Positions 11,603 through 23,745 of a DNA stretch of 64,000 bases are shown piece after piece (the stretch's first letter is position 1; each line of letters starts with the position of its first letter). A program made the translations under genes and the position numbers. Where the stretch lies: contig CM060692.1 in the NCBI GenBank assembly GCA_030686995.1, forward strand, positions 124,429,296 to 124,493,295. The letters are read 5' to 3'. Source of the stretch: Artemisia argyi. Its lineage: Eukaryota; Streptophyta; Magnoliopsida; Asterales; Asteraceae. The notes beneath the pieces were generated by a model, which did no database searches, was not told where the DNA came from, and saw only the letters and a list, made by a program, of their open reading frames with translations.

Positions 11603-11977
11603 CTAAAATCTTTGGTAGAATACATCGATAAACTCTGTCTGGTTCATAATCCAAGGGTTAAATATACTCAAAAACTGAGTTTGGATCACTTTGAGAGCTT
11701 CCTTGCAGTTATGCGTATGAAGTTCTTCTTCATTAAGTAGCTTTTCAAGTTGATTTAGGCTTTCGATGAGTTTTGCTTTGAAATGTTGAAATTGGACTCT
11801 GATGAAGTATTCAAATGCCTGATCGAACCTTGAATCATATTCTGATGTATTTATGACCTTCTCAATCTGTGACTTGAACACTTTAAACGCTTTCTTTGAA
11901 TCTCTCTCTTTTATTTTTATTTCCTTTTCCATTGTGTAACGATGTGTGATTAAGTTGATCTTGGATCGGCTCAACAA
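11603..11977 (-). pseudogene. Charged helical retroelement Gag-like fragment
   Basis: A 124-codon minus-strand ORF encodes a charged, helix-prone protein with segments such as MEKEIKIKERDSKKAFKVF and LEKLLNEEELHTHNCKEAL. The latter resembles, from memory, N-terminal parts of annotated retroelement proteins in daisy-family genomes. No catalytic motif is present. It sits about 940 bp downstream, on the minus strand, of the LTR and primer site at 12902-13282, so it could be the start of that element's gag. The internal start MEKEIKI (ATG near 11932) is as plausible as the first ATG. The ORF stops near the junction with copy A. Confidence 0.42.
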
Positions 11978-12047
11978 AATAGGAGTTGAATTTGGTGAAG
12001 GTTACTTCCCTTGGTCAACGAACTTTCAATCCACCAGCAATTTTCTT

Positions 12048-12330
12048 GAATGTGTTCTCGACAAAATTTTCTATAATGTGTTCTCAATAAAATTGTGTAG
12101 AATGTGTTCTCAATAAAATTTTCTAGAATCTGTTCTCGATAAAATTATCTAAAATGTGTTCTCAATAAAATTATCTAGAATGTGTTCTCGAGAAAATTAT
12201 CTAGAAGTGTTCTCAAAATTTTTTTCTAGAATGTGTTCTCGATAAAATTATCTAGAATGTGTTCTCGAGAAAATTATCTAGAAGTGTTCTCAAAAAATGT
12301 TCTCGAGAAGTATTATCGAATAGTATTCTC
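12048..12330. repeat. About 10 copies of a 26-bp TTCTCGA/TCTAGAA repeat
   Basis: The unit is roughly AATGTGTTCTCGATAAAATT followed by ATCTAG, repeated with drift, including TTCTCGAGAA and TTCTAGAA variants. Looser copies of TTCTCGAAAA continue at about 12470-12545. It lies in the leader region of the minus-strand element whose LTR is at 12917-13282. Many units are self-complementary at their ends, so the transcript could fold. Confidence 0.8.
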
Positions 12331-12901
12331 AAAAATTGTCACCCAAAACTTTCTAAATTATACAATTTAGAGAGTATACCACGATTCTAAGTGTTTTCTC
12401 ACTTATACAAGCAAGGGAAACACCGAGTAAGCAACGGTAACACTTCAGGATCAACAAGGAGTTCTCTCGAAAATTTAGGGTTTAGTGTTCTCGAAAATTT
12501 GTATTCTCGAAAATTAGTACAATTGTGTTCTCGAAAGTTTGCCAGAATTTTGATTTTGCTTAAAGCAAACCCAAATGAAGTTTGTATTCCAAGATTCTTG
12601 TACTTCTAGCCTTAAAAACACCAATGCTTGAAGTAAGTTGCAAACTTGATGATTTTTTGTGAATTTTTTTTGTAATCTAGAAAACAAGTACAAAAAACAA
12701 GTACGAATTTTTTAAGCTTGAATCTTTCAAAAAGATTGGAACTTTATTGTTAGAAAAGGTTTATAACACTAGTTTGTTATCAAAAAAGTATTAAAAGCCA
12801 AGAAAAACATGAAATGTGAGGATTTTTTTTTTTAAATAACGTGATATAGGCTTAAAAAAACGAAACAAAACAAACTCCAATCACTCCTAGATCATTGTTA
12901 G

Positions 12902-12914
12902 GCTCTTGATACCA
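12902..12914 (-). promoter_or_regulatory. Primer-binding site of the element with LTR 12917-13282
   Basis: The minus strand reads TGGTATCAAGAGC, two bases inside the LTR. This is the initiator tRNA-Met site TGGTATCAGAGC with one extra A. It fixes the orientation of the adjoining LTR as a 5' LTR on the minus strand. Confidence 0.65.
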
Positions 12915-12916
12915 CT

Positions 12917-13282
12917 TGTAGGACCTTCGTTATCACAACTTTATCACACAATATAAGCTCAATATGAAGTAAAGGTGGTGACTTGATGAAGTATGTTTAG
13001 CGTTAGATGTAGAGAGAGAGAGAGAGAGAGAGATGAAATATGGAACTTTTATTAAGAGAGAAACACACACAATACACACACAAGCACGCCTTACAGATGA
13101 GCCTTGGTGTGCCTATTATACTTCCATCACATGAGATGGATGGGCTTACAATGGGCCCTTAATGGGTTGAGCCTTTAAGGCTTTACATTAAATACTTGGA
13201 CTAGCACTATTACTAACTATTAAACGTTAACCTATTACAATACTTATTGACTCAATAATGATCATCACTTTGAATGCTAACA
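12917..13282 (-). repeat. 5' LTR of a truncated minus-strand element (366 bp)
   Basis: Plus-strand ends are TGTAGGACC and GCTAACA, giving a minus-strand LTR from TGTTAGC to CCTACA followed by a primer site. It contains an (AG)11 run. No 3' LTR is visible. The internal part leads leftwards to 11525, where the LTR of copy A begins, so the element was broken there. It abuts a copia pol fragment at 13283. Confidence 0.65.
13011..13032. repeat. (AG)11 microsatellite
   Basis: This is an uninterrupted AG dinucleotide run inside the LTR at 12917-13282. Confidence 0.95.
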
Positions 13283-15269
13283 AAAGGTCTGGATTCGTCT
13301 TATCTTTGGCATTGTCGACTTGCTCACATTGGCAAGGATCACATGGAAAAGCTGCAACATGATGGGCTTTTAGAAAATATCAATGATGAATAATTTGATA
13401 AGTGTGAATCTTGTATTGCTGGGAAGATGACAAAGAAAACCTTTAAAAATAAGATTGAAAGGGCTTCTGATCTACTAGGTCTAATTCACACAGATGTGTG
13501 TGGATGACTTAGACATGTGTCAAGGAGAGGTGCTAGCTACTTCTTAACATTTACGGATGATTACAGCCGTTATGGTTATGTTAATTTACTTAAACATAAG
13601 CATGAGGTATTTGAAACATTCAAAGTATTTAAAGTAGAAGTAGATTTGCAACTTGGAAAGAAGATTAAAGCTCTTCGATCCGATAGAGGTGGTGAATACC
13701 TGGGTCAAGAGTTTATAGATTACTTAGCTAAGGAAGGAATTGTCCAGCACCTTACTTCTACATATACTCCACAACAAAATGGTGTATCAGAGAGAAGGAA
13801 TCGTACATTGCAAGATATGATACGATCTATGTTTAATCTAACAACTCTTCCTTTTTCATTTTGGGATTATTCCTTAAAACTTGCAGTTCGCATTCTAAAT
13901 ATGGTTCCAACAAAGAAGGTGGATAAGACACCATATGAGTTATGGACTGAAAAGCTCCTAACTTGTCTTATCTAAAGGTCTGGGGTTGCGAGCCGTATGT
14001 TAAACGTGACTCAGCAGAGAAAGTCCAACAAATATATGTAAAGTGCATCTTCGTAGGATACCCAAAGGAAACAATGGGTTTCTACTTTTATTACACACCT
14101 AAAAACAAAGTTTTTGTTGCAAGGTATGGAGACTTCTTGGAGCAGGAACTCATATCTTAAGAATTCAGTGGGAGAGTATATGATCTGGAATATGATCATG
14201 AAGATGTATTACCTTCTGAAAACACTAGTCAACTTCCTGTAGAACCTGAAAGTTTACGTCCTCCACCAGAAGTTGAAGTGGTTCCCATTCGCAGATATGT
14301 AAGAACTGTGAAAGCTCTTGAATGTCTATGTCTTAACATAGAATGTGAGGAAACTATACTAGGGGATCCTGATGAACCTGCTAGTTATAGGGCTGCCATT
14401 AATGGTCCTAAAAAGGAAAAATGGTAGGTTGCTATAAATGGGGAAATGCAATCCATGAAAGATAATGAAGTCTGGATAGAAGTAGACCTTCCTCCTGGTG
14501 CCAAGCTAGTTGGAAGTAAATGGCTCTACAAGAAAAAGACTGATATGGATGCCATTGTACACACCTATAATGCCCGTTTGGTAGCTAAAGGCTATACTCA
14601 AACATTTGGTGTTGACTATGAGGAGACCATTTCTCCTGTAGCTGACATTAGGGCTATTAGGATTTTCATAGCTATAGCTGCTTACTATGACTATGAGATT
14701 TGGCAAATGGATGTCAAAACAGCCTTATTAAATGGTTGCCTAGATGAAGACATTTTATGGCGCAGCCTGAGGGGTTTATGAATAAAGAATTCCCAAATCG
14801 TGTATGCAAAGTTCAAAGATCCATTTATGGATTGAAGCAAGCATCACGACAATTGAATAAAAGATTTGATAGTGAGATTAAAAAGTATGGATTCACTCAA
14901 AATCTTGATGAGCCATGTGTATATCACAAAGCCAGTGGGAGTGATGTAATTTTCCTTATTTTATATGTTGATGACATATTGATCATGGGGAAAGACATTC
15001 CAAGTTTGCAAAAGGTTAAGGCATATCTTGGAAAGTGTTTTTCTATGAAAGATTTAGGGGAAGCTACATTCATTCTGGGAATCAAGATATATAGAGATAG
15101 ATCTCAGCGATTAATTGGATTAAGCCAAAGTGCTTACATTGATAAAATATTGAAGAGATTTAATATGCAAAATTCCAAGAAAGGATATTTGCCAATGCAA
15201 GACCAACATGGCTTGAGTAGCAAAGTTTGTGCTTCAACACCAGCAGAGGTGGAACGCGAGAAGAGATGT
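13283..15269 (+). pseudogene. Ty1/copia pol fragment (integrase and reverse transcriptase)
   Basis: Read with frame changes, the order is: pre-integrase zinc domain (LWHCRLAHIGKDHMEKL, then C-x2-C in CESCIAGK) at about 13303-13440; integrase core with HTDVCG, LRSDRGGEY and NGVSERRN carrying the D, D and E residues (13490-13800); and reverse transcriptase with QMDVKTALLNG and LYVDDILI (14446-15170). A stop follows HTDVCG, another follows the zinc-domain segment ENINDE, and frameshifts occur near 13960 and 14770. The TNT1/copialike order, with integrase before reverse transcriptase, is clear. The RNase H part is missing: the gene is cut at about 15269, where the SIRE tandem begins, so its 3' half should lie beyond the window on the right. 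Confidence 0.88.
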
Positions 15270-15748
15270 GGATCCCAGTTGAGCAAACGATCTTATATAG
15301 AAGTTGACTTGAGTTTACACTTAAGTTAGAACACGGAATATTAAAGCTTAACTTAAAAAGAATAATAATTCACTATCAACACTTTAATATATTAATAATA
15401 CGAGTACTTGACAATGCTAGGATTTTACAACCTTGAAGTATAAACGAAAACTAAAACAATACGTACTCAATCTAACCCTAGGATCCTCCTTTTACACGCT
15501 AAGGAGTCCTACTAGGTTTACAATACCTTTCTACACAAGACAAGAATATTCTAGACGTATAAAATATACACACAATCTATTCTATAATTATCCACTCGTG
15601 TACATGTATATCTCTTCAGTAGTAAGTTCATCAGAAGTACTTCCACACAACAGCACTTTGAATGTATAGCAGCATAATCATTAACCTTAGCAGCAATTTC
15701 ATCTTAGTAGCAGTTTGACTCTTCAGTAGCAGAATCCAAAACCCAACA
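15270..15748 (-). repeat. 3' LTR of element 3
   Basis: It aligns with the shared LTR at 41727-42190: GTTGAGCAAACGATC near one end and AAACCCAACA at the other. On the minus strand it begins TGTTGGGTTTTGG after the polypurine tract. Its distal end reads GGATCCCAG where the partner has TGATCCTAG, so the terminal base has changed or been lost. The TATA box of the partner (CCTTTTATA) is altered here to CCTTTTACA. Confidence 0.85.
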
Positions 15749-15764
15749 ATCCTCCCCTAAACTT
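15749..15764 (-). promoter_or_regulatory. Polypurine tract of element 3
   Basis: The minus strand reads AAGTTTAGGGGAGGAT directly before TGTTGGG of the 3' LTR. Element 4 has the same tract with one change at 42191-42206, and element 5 a related one at 44446-44463. About 135 bp of untranslated sequence follow before the end of the extra ORF. Confidence 0.85.
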
Positions 15765-15901
15765 AATATTTATTTCTAAATAATTAAGTTTCTTCAAAGC
15801 TCAATTAAACACCAGGAGGATGCTTCCAAACACTTACATCTTCTAATTTCTTTGAAAGCTTCTTCAAACAGTTGGATCCAAGATCTTTTCATACTTCTGT
15901 A

Positions 15902-16732
15902 TCAATGTGTAAGCTTGATTGTCAGACACATGTTGTTGTGACACTTGAGAAATCCAGGTCTAACCATCTGCCTAAGTATCTTTGGACACTTATTTAGACT
16001 AGGATAGTCTTTCTCTACCAACAAAAACAAAGTAACTGAACCAATTCTTAATTCATGAACCCCACAAGATTGATACAAAAACCATTTATGTACCTTGCTG
16101 CATCCAATTTCATTCCATTCACTAGCACCAGGCTGAGGATCAAACATATTTTTCAAGATGCGATGCAATACACTTTCAAATGCAAGATTAATATCAAGAG
16201 CAATATCCATCTTATTTCCATCATATTTCTCTTTGTATCATCTCTATCCATCTTATCAAATATATATGAAATGATAGGATCTCATGAATTCCCAATATCC
16301 TTCACTTCCACTATTTATCTTGAAAGTATATGAGATGATAGGATGTTTTTCAGCTAAAGGCTTTTTTGATTCTTCTAACACAGCCAGATTTGTCTCTTGT
16401 TCTTTTTCAACTTCTTCTGCTTTATCCACCTCACTAGTGCTATCATCAGAGATCTTATTCTTCTTCCTAGCAAAGGTCTTGTAACCAACACTTTTTCTTT
16501 TAACCCTTTGACTAGGAGGAATTTCAGCTTCTGTCTCTTGTACATGCTCTGCCTCAACAACTTTGTCAGGTACCAGTTTCTTGTTCATTTAAGCAAAATG
16601 TTCTAGATCTTCTGCACAACCCATAGGATAGAAGGTATCCATTTCTTTTCTAGCTTGTTGATACAAATTAAAAATCTCTTGATCAGACTTAGGTTTCAAT
16701 TGTACCAATTTCCAGCCCTTCATATTCTTTCG
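15902..16732 (-). pseudogene. Extra 3' ORF of element 3, C-terminal part
   Basis: The minus-strand frame contains a basic serine/lysine-rich segment (IPPSQRVKRKSVGYKTFARK) and then a globular-looking end with KVHKWFLYQSCGVHELRIG and LFLLVEKDYPSLNKC. The aromatic-rich CGVH...LVEK.YP pattern matches the C-terminal region in element 5 (about 45350-45700) and, from memory, predicted proteins in daisy-family genomes. This position in SIRE elements is often labelled envelope-like, but no signal peptide, transmembrane span or glycoprotein feature is visible here. Function is unknown. The reading frame is broken at about 16256 and its upstream part is cut off by the element at 16738-21235. Confidence 0.75.
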
Positions 16733-16737
16733 GTATC

Positions 16738-18181
16738 TGATACATGGGAATGGCGCCCTCGCAACAGGTTTTACCTCTCAAGGGATCTTGAGAAGCTTAC
16801 AACCCCCACTAGGCAGTGTACCTAATCGTTTTAGTATAGTATAGTGAAAGGTACCGGGGGATTGATCGTTAAACTCAGGAATAGTGTCGCTAGGATTAGA
16901 AAGCCTACTAAACTAGGTCTAGAGGTGAGGGATGCTTCTTTTTGTATTTTTATATTTTATGGAAAGCAAGTAAAATCTCGGGTTTTGAAGGAGTGAGCGG
17001 AATTAGTTGCTAGCCGACTAACCCAATTACCTAAAGATGCAATAAAAATAAAATAACAGAAATGAAAATAAAACTATTATACTAATGTGGTGGAAACAAT
17101 AATGAGGAAAGTTGTGTTTACTTAGATTTCATTAATCCCTAGATATCTTTTACAGGTTGATTAGCTTGTTACAATTGCATGGATGACGGGTCATACTCCT
17201 TAATACTAGTCGTAGGGCCGTGTACATTATTCCCAAAATCTATAAGATCCAACTTCACTCCTATATCGAGCCGTTAGAAGCTCCTAACATGGGATCATTA
17301 GAATTCTCTTACGCATTAAATACAACCAAAAGTCGTAGTACACCTCGGATCATGTTTCTTAAGACATTCAAGTAATTTACCAATCGAAGTCTACCAGTTT
17401 TCTTAAGCCTAACGTCGAATACAATCATCCGTAACAATTATAAACAAACAATCAACCCATAATCAACATCTAGGTTTCACTACATCTAAGCAAACACAAG
17501 AAAGATCTAGCCTAGCATGTTAAAGAGAAGACAAGCGTAAGATATAATCACACAGCACATAGACATATTGAATGATTTGAATAAATACTAATCTTCAATT
17601 GAACATGGAAGATCAAGGGGTTGAAACCCTTGAAAAGCTGTTAACATTCATCTAGGGTTTATTACCTCAAAGTTGCACCCACAATGAATAAAAATTGGAA
17701 AACTATATATAGACTTTACACCTCGACGGCGTCACGTTATAGTTTGTGACGCCATCAACTCGCCGCCATGATAAAAATCGTATTGCCTAGATCCACTTCT
17801 GACGCCGTCATGTAGAAAATCACTCTGGGCCGTCACGTGTATTTGGATCCTGACGGCCTTGGTGACACCATCAGGCCAATAAGCTTAGAAATTCTCTGGG
17901 CCTTCACGTTATAAGTTCCATATCCACCTCTTTTGTAACTCTTGACGCCGTCACGTGTAGAAGGTTGACGTCGTCAGGTACTATTCCAGCAAGGAAATTT
18001 GTAACTTTGCCGTTTCCTTCACTTTTATGCTCCAAAAACGTCCAAAATGCTTCCTTTTCCAGATTTCTCATCAAAAGTACCTAAAATGACAAAAGGAACG
18101 ATTTAGGGCAATAATTGATCAAATAATCTCGAATTCGGGCTTAAATGACCCCTTAAAAGCGGTACACTTTTTGCCTCATCA
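16738..18181 (-). repeat. 3' LTR (1444 bp) of the 16738-21235 element
   Basis: Plus-strand ends are TGATACATGGG and GCCTCATCA. It is the reverse complement of the copy A LTR. It includes the TGACG/CGTCA palindrome cluster at about 17725-17975, next to a TATATATAG box (minus strand, about 17702-17712). The minus-strand polypurine tract follows at 18182-18198. Confidence 0.88.
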
Positions 18182-19981
18182 AATACTCTTACACTTGAGA
18201 TTTCCTTGTCCTCAAGCAAATGCGCATTTATTTTAATCAAAATACAAGTTAGGGGTCATTTAACACTAATATAAAAGTAATTACAACAAACAATCGTTCT
18301 ACCAAAAATGAAAAACAAGCACAGAGGTCATACACTAGCACCTCACAAATAGTGTTTAGATACTCACATCTCTCGGGTGTAATAAAGTATATATCATAAT
18401 AAGGAAATGGAAAACATCTGTCACTACCTGTCATAGCAAATTGATTACTATAGGCTTGGGAAAGGATCAAACCTCCACCACTTGGCGTAAGCACCTAGGA
18501 TAAACTATCAAAGAGGTCTTTTAAAAGGTTATAACGTTAGGTGTAGGGATATGGAAAACACGGTTTTATTGGATAAAGGCAATATTTACTGGTGGCGAGT
18601 TAATCATCTTAGTTAATTACATGTACAATATGGCGTTGCTAAGCCAAGACTCGACTCAACTTAAGCTAATAAATCAAAAATAACAAAAACATAAAACAAA
18701 CATAGAATGAAACGGGATGGTAGTCCGTATGTTTTTCTCTTTTTCTTTTTCTATATTTTTTTTCTTTTTATTTAATTTTTTTGATTTTTTGATTTTTTAT
18801 TTTTTATTATTATTATTTTTTTTTGCATACATTCTTTCCCTACCATCCAAAATAATACATCATAGGGAATGTACATTCCCCTTACACTTGAATTTTTAGA
18901 TACTTTACAATAAACTACTCTAATGACTCGAATCAAGATAATCAAAACACTTGGAGTACTTTTTAAGATTAACGCACATACGGGGGGTAATAATTTGATG
19001 TTCTTCCCCATTACTTTATATCACAAGTACTTTACCCATGAGTCCCAATCATCCCAAAACAATATGTACAAGATATGACTCGACTTTGAAACCATGTAAT
19101 CAATTAGATAATTAACTAAGGGTTTAAACATGTAACAATAATGCACTAAGATGAGTGCATATACAGAAGGCTAAGGCGATTTGGTTGCACATTTGAGTAG
19201 GTTCTAATACATTCTTCCTTTAACTAAAATGCTTAAAGTTAGAAACGAAAAGATAGGCTCAGAGGGGTGTACTAGGGGTATCGTGTACTAAAAATGAGTA
19301 CAACGCTAAGGTGTGAGAAAATTAATTGACTTTACTAGTCAAGTATTATGACTTAAATGGTCAAGTAATTATGATACAGGTTTAACACAAGGGGTGATCC
19401 TAATGCCTCTTATCATATAGTAAATCCTACTACACGAATGTAGTGTCACTAGCGGTCTTGGGATGCATCACTAACGCAAGTTCTAGAATCTAAATGCTAC
19501 CGGCACACTCATAAGCACTAATAATGAATGTTTTTCCTATCAAATCTAAAGGCAAACCTCACATATTTGGGTGGAAAATTTTATTGAATGGTACGGTTTT
19601 GTGCTAGTTATAGGACTCCTATCCATGAGACGCTTGTTAAGGCTAAAGTTTCACTCTTAAATGTTGTGAAAATTTTTAAATTTGGCGCTAAAATTACACT
19701 AACAAGTATTTCTCTTAGTTTTATTAAACACCTACCATCAAACAAACAAACTCAAGTGCAATTGTAACCTATAAGGTATCATCATTTACCCTCCCCTCAC
19801 ACTTAGGATGAACATTGTCCCCAATGTTAAATTAAAGAATGTAAAAGTAAAATAGGTAAAAGAGTGAAAACAAATACTCCCCTGATTCGTTCGATGTGGA
19901 TAGTGTGTTAACAAGGTTAGATCTTCCTCCAAGAAAATGAACGTTCAAAGCTTCCCTTCCAGAATTATAAATCATCTTCTT
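18182..19981 (-). other. Non-coding internal region of the 16738-21235 element
   Basis: The first 550 bp match the internal part of copy A (9553-10103). The remainder is AT-rich with long T runs at about 18730-18830 and no recognisable Gag or Pol domain. The only long ORF (18249-18494, minus) corresponds to the untranslated tail and is not conserved as an ORF in copy A. The family therefore appears to be non-autonomous, of the large-LTR, non-coding kind, at least in this copy. Confidence 0.7.
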
Positions 19982-21235
19982 GTCTAGAGGTGAGGGATGA
20001 TTCTTTTTGTATTTTTATATTTTATGGAATGCAAGTAAAATCTCGGGTTTTCAAGGAGTGGGCGGAATTAGTTGCTAGCCAACTAACCCAATTAACTAGA
20101 GATGCAATCAAAATAAAGTAACAGAAATGAAAATAAAACTATTATACTAATGTGGTGGAAACAATAATAAGGAAAGTTGTGTTTACTTATATTTCATTAC
20201 TCCCTAGATATCTTTTACAGGTTGATTAGCTTGTTACAATTGCATGGATGACGGGTCATATTCTTTAATACTAGTCGTAGGGCCGTGTACAATATTCCCT
20301 AACTCTATAAGATCCTACTTCACTCCTATGTCGAGCCGTTAGAAGCTCCTAACACGGGATCATTAGAATTCTCTTACGCATTAAATACAACCAAAAATCG
20401 TAGTACACCTCCGATCATGTTTCTTAAGACGTTCAAGCAAGTTACCAATGGAAGTATGCCAGTTTTCTTAAGCCTAACATCGAATAAAATCATTCATAAC
20501 AATTATAAACAAACAATCAACCCATAATCAACATCTAGGTTTCACTACATCTAAGCAAACACAAGAAAGATCTAGCCTAGCATGTTCAAGAGAAGACAAG
20601 CATAAGATATAATAACACAACACATAGAAATATTGAATGATTTGAATAAGTACTTATCTTCAATTGAAGATGGAAGAATCAACAGATTGAAACCCTTGAA
20701 AAGCTGTTAAAATTCGTCCCTCAAAGTTGCACCCCAAATGAATGAAAATTGGAAAACTATATATAGACTTTACACCTTGACGGCGTCACGTTATAGCTTG
20801 TGACGCTGTCAACTCGCCGCCATGATAAAAATCGTATTGCCTAGATCTACTTCTGACACCGTCATGTAGAGAATCACTCTGGGCCGTCACGTGTATTTGG
20901 ACCCTGACGGCCTTCGTGACGCCGTCAGGCCAATAAGCTTAGAAACTCTCTGGGCTGTCACGTTATAAGTTCCATATCCACCTCTTTTGTAACTCTTGAC
21001 GCCATCATGTGTAGAAGTTTGACGTCGTCAAGTACTATTCCAGCAAGAAATTTTGAGACTTTGCCGTTTTCTTCACTTTTATGCTCCAAAAACGTCCAAA
21101 ATGCTTCCCTTTCCAGATTTCTCCTCAAAAGTACCCAAAATGACAAAAGGAATGATTTAGGGCAATAATTGATCAAATAATCTCGAATTCGGGCTTAAAT
21201 GACCCCTTAAAAGCGGTACACTTTTCGCATCATCA
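19982..21235 (-). repeat. Truncated 5' LTR of the 16738-21235 element
   Basis: It aligns with 16917-18181. It ends in CGCATCATCA next to the TSD but lacks the roughly 180 bp that should adjoin the internal region. The break is at a TCTAGAGG string. TGACG palindromes lie at about 20780-21030. Confidence 0.85.
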
Positions 21236-21240
21236 GTATC

Positions 21241-23740
21241 TTTCTTGCTCTCTTCTTTGTTGAAATGGAGTTGGACCCTAAAAATTTTCTTCTTTCTTCT
21301 AGCAGCACCATCCTCTTTTCTTTTCTTTGCTATGAACTCTTTCATCCGAGCTTGAACATCAAAGTTTGGAACTTCTTGTTCTTCAAGTTTAACTAACTTG
21401 GAGAGTTCTATGTTAGCATCTATTCTTATCTTTTCCTCAATCCACTCCTTATACCTCTTAAAATCTTCAGTTTCCATATCCATCAGCTCTTGTTCTTTAA
21501 TTGCAACAGCTGAATCATGTTCAATTTGCAGTTCTTTAGGCCAAAAATGAAAAGGTATCTGAGAGTAATCAATCCCTTTATACATTAGCTTTCAATCTTC
21601 AACCAGCTTGCCCTTTCCTTTATCAGTAGAAGATGATGAAACAATCTTCGTTTGTTGAGCAACAAGTTCTCTGATTACTACTCCTTTCTGATGTCTTCTT
21701 GCTAATGGTGATGTGATTATGGATGTTGGTTGTTATGATAGTGGTTGAACTTGTTGTGATGTTGGTTGTGAAGGTGATTTAGATAGAACCTCTGTTGTCT
21801 TCTTACTTAACAATACCATTGCCTCAGCAGCAGCTTTGTCACTAGATCCTGCTTTAGAATCTTGTGCATCAGCAGAGTTGAATTTCTCACTAGCAGCAGG
21901 ATTAGCAAAATCCTGAGCAACAGAGTTATGTGCAGCAGTATGGTCATTTGTCTTGTTAGTAACAGCAGCAGTATTCACTTCTTTAGCCACAGAATCACCC
22001 AATGTCACCAAAACTTCACCCATCAACCCCGTTGCCTTTACTAGTTGTTCAAGCCCCAAAGTTTTGAGTTTCTCCACCACTTTTTCTTGAGCAGCAGCCA
22101 CTTCTTCCATTACAACCTCATTACCTTGCTTATCAGCAATCACAAAACCATCCATATCTTGAGGACTTTCCACCTCCATATCTTCAGTTACTAGAACCTC
22201 CCCTGAGACCATTCCAATATCCACATCTTGAGCACTGCCAATCTTTATCAAAATTTCCTCCCCTGAACCCATTACATCATCCTGCTCCTCATTCCTCCCC
22301 TATTTGAAAGCATCCTCTTCCAAAGGAACAAAGTGTTCAGGTGAACTAACAACCTGTGAAGTGCCCACTTTCTCTAATCTTTTGAAGGAGGTTGAAGAAC
22401 TTGATTTTCTTAAGTTCTTGATCTTCTTTTGCAATATTTTGATCTTTCTAGCTTGAGCATCAGCAATGGTAGAAAGACCAAGAACCTTCTCCTCCAATGT
22501 ATCACATTTAAGCTCCAAATTGGTATGAGTAACCATCAATTTCTGAATAAGTTTCATACTAGTCTTATCACTTTGACCTGTGTGATCTGGTCCGAGAGGT
22601 GAATCATTGACATTGTCATTTTGTACAGTATCATCAATTAATTCATGTGTCACTGATCTGTCCTCATCACTTTGACCGGTATTACCTGGTCCGAGAGGTG
22701 AATCTTTGGACGTAAACCCAACATCAAACCTAGTTTGATCATCTGAGCCCCCTGTGTTTGCCATTTGGCTAGGGTTACCATCTTTGGAATGAGATTCATC
22801 AGAACCCTATTCACTAGATGTTGCCTTGGTTTTGGTCTTAGTTATGTTATCACTGTCCTGCTCTATTGCTAAGCAAGAAGCAGTAGTGATAGCCCTCACG
22901 AACATGTTCCCTTCATCACCTAGGACAGCCTCATCTGGTACAAAAATACTAACACTAGCCTGAGGTAGCTCAATGTTCTTTGTGGATTTCCTACGGGTGT
23001 AGAGTATTTTGGGTTGAGTGACAGATACGGTAAAATTGGGTGTGTGATGGAAATCAGTGGGAGTTCCTGATTCTTCACCCTGAAGGTTTTGCACAATTTG
23101 CACCATATAAGGTGTAAGAGATTTATGTGTGCCTGAAAAACCTTTTCCATTTTTTAATCAAGAAAGTAAACATTTTTGGAACCAACTTAGGAGAATCATA
23201 AGTGGCATGATGTGTTCTTACTTTGGAAATTTGTTTTTCTACAGAGAGCTGTATAAATCTTGGATAAAGTAAATAAGAACCAGACTCTTTGATGCTTTTT
23301 GCAATCCCCTCCAAAATCATATTTCAAAAATTAAATGGATGTCCTTTGCTTAGGCATACCATAGCATATGCAATGGTAGCACTAAACTCATGCCACCCAA
23401 AAGTTTAAGAACTCAAACAATGAAGGAGATTGTGTACCAAAAATTTATATTGAGAACAGAGGAGCGCTTATTGTAATTTTAAAATTGTATGTTGGCCCTC
23501 ATATCCCAAATCATCTAAACCTTCAAAAATGGCAGAGTTAGCAAGACACGTGGTCTCTGTTTCATTATCTAAGAGAAGAATTTCTGTTATAGAAGATTCA
23601 GTTACACGCACTTGTTGACCATCTACCATGGCTTTGACATATTTTTCCCCATTCCGAGTTTTGACTTTAGCAGTAAGCCAAAACTGTTTGATATAGGAAA
23701 CATATATAGTAGGATTCACAGTTAATGCATACCTAAGAGA
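21241..23740 (-). pseudogene. Extra 3' ORF of element 3, N-terminal and middle parts
   Basis: The minus-strand frames, in order, are 23719-23468 (VNPTIYVSYIKQFWLTAKVK, then a DGQQVRVTESSITEILLLD segment), 23320-23123 (a LLYPRFIQL segment), 23106-22807, 22764-22300 (two copies of a DSPLGP(G/D)(N/H)TGQSD motif, then a coiled-coil-like LELKCDTLEEKVLGL), 22272-21733 (acidic, alanine/valine-rich) and 21585-21241 (highly charged, Lys/Glu-rich). Together with 33656-33757 and 15902-16732 it formed one protein of perhaps 700-800 residues. Stops and frameshifts separate the pieces. Both ends are cut by insertions of other elements. Element 4 has the same protein at 56530-58455 and 42306-43891. Confidence 0.75.
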
Positions 23741-23745
23741 AGTAG

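Larger units (their letters stand above)
16738..21235 (-). mobile_element. Non-coding gypsy-type element (TGAT...ATCA family), 5-bp TSD
   Basis: The element is flanked by GTATC on both sides (16733-16737 and 21236-21240). The same target sequence with a single GTATC is intact in element 4 at 43201-43205. It consists of a full 3' LTR (16738-18181), 1.8 kb of internal sequence without coding potential, and a 5' LTR (19982-21235) that lacks its last roughly 180 bp together with the primer site. The deletion therefore removed the LTR/internal junction. It interrupts the extra ORF of element 3. It shares its LTR with copy A and the solo LTR at 38566-40011. Confidence 0.9.

Noticed and set aside
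18249..18494. 81-codon minus-strand ORF next to a gypsy-type LTR
   Set aside because: It falls in the untranslated tail before the polypurine tract. The matching interval in copy A (about 9770-10010) is not kept open as the same frame.
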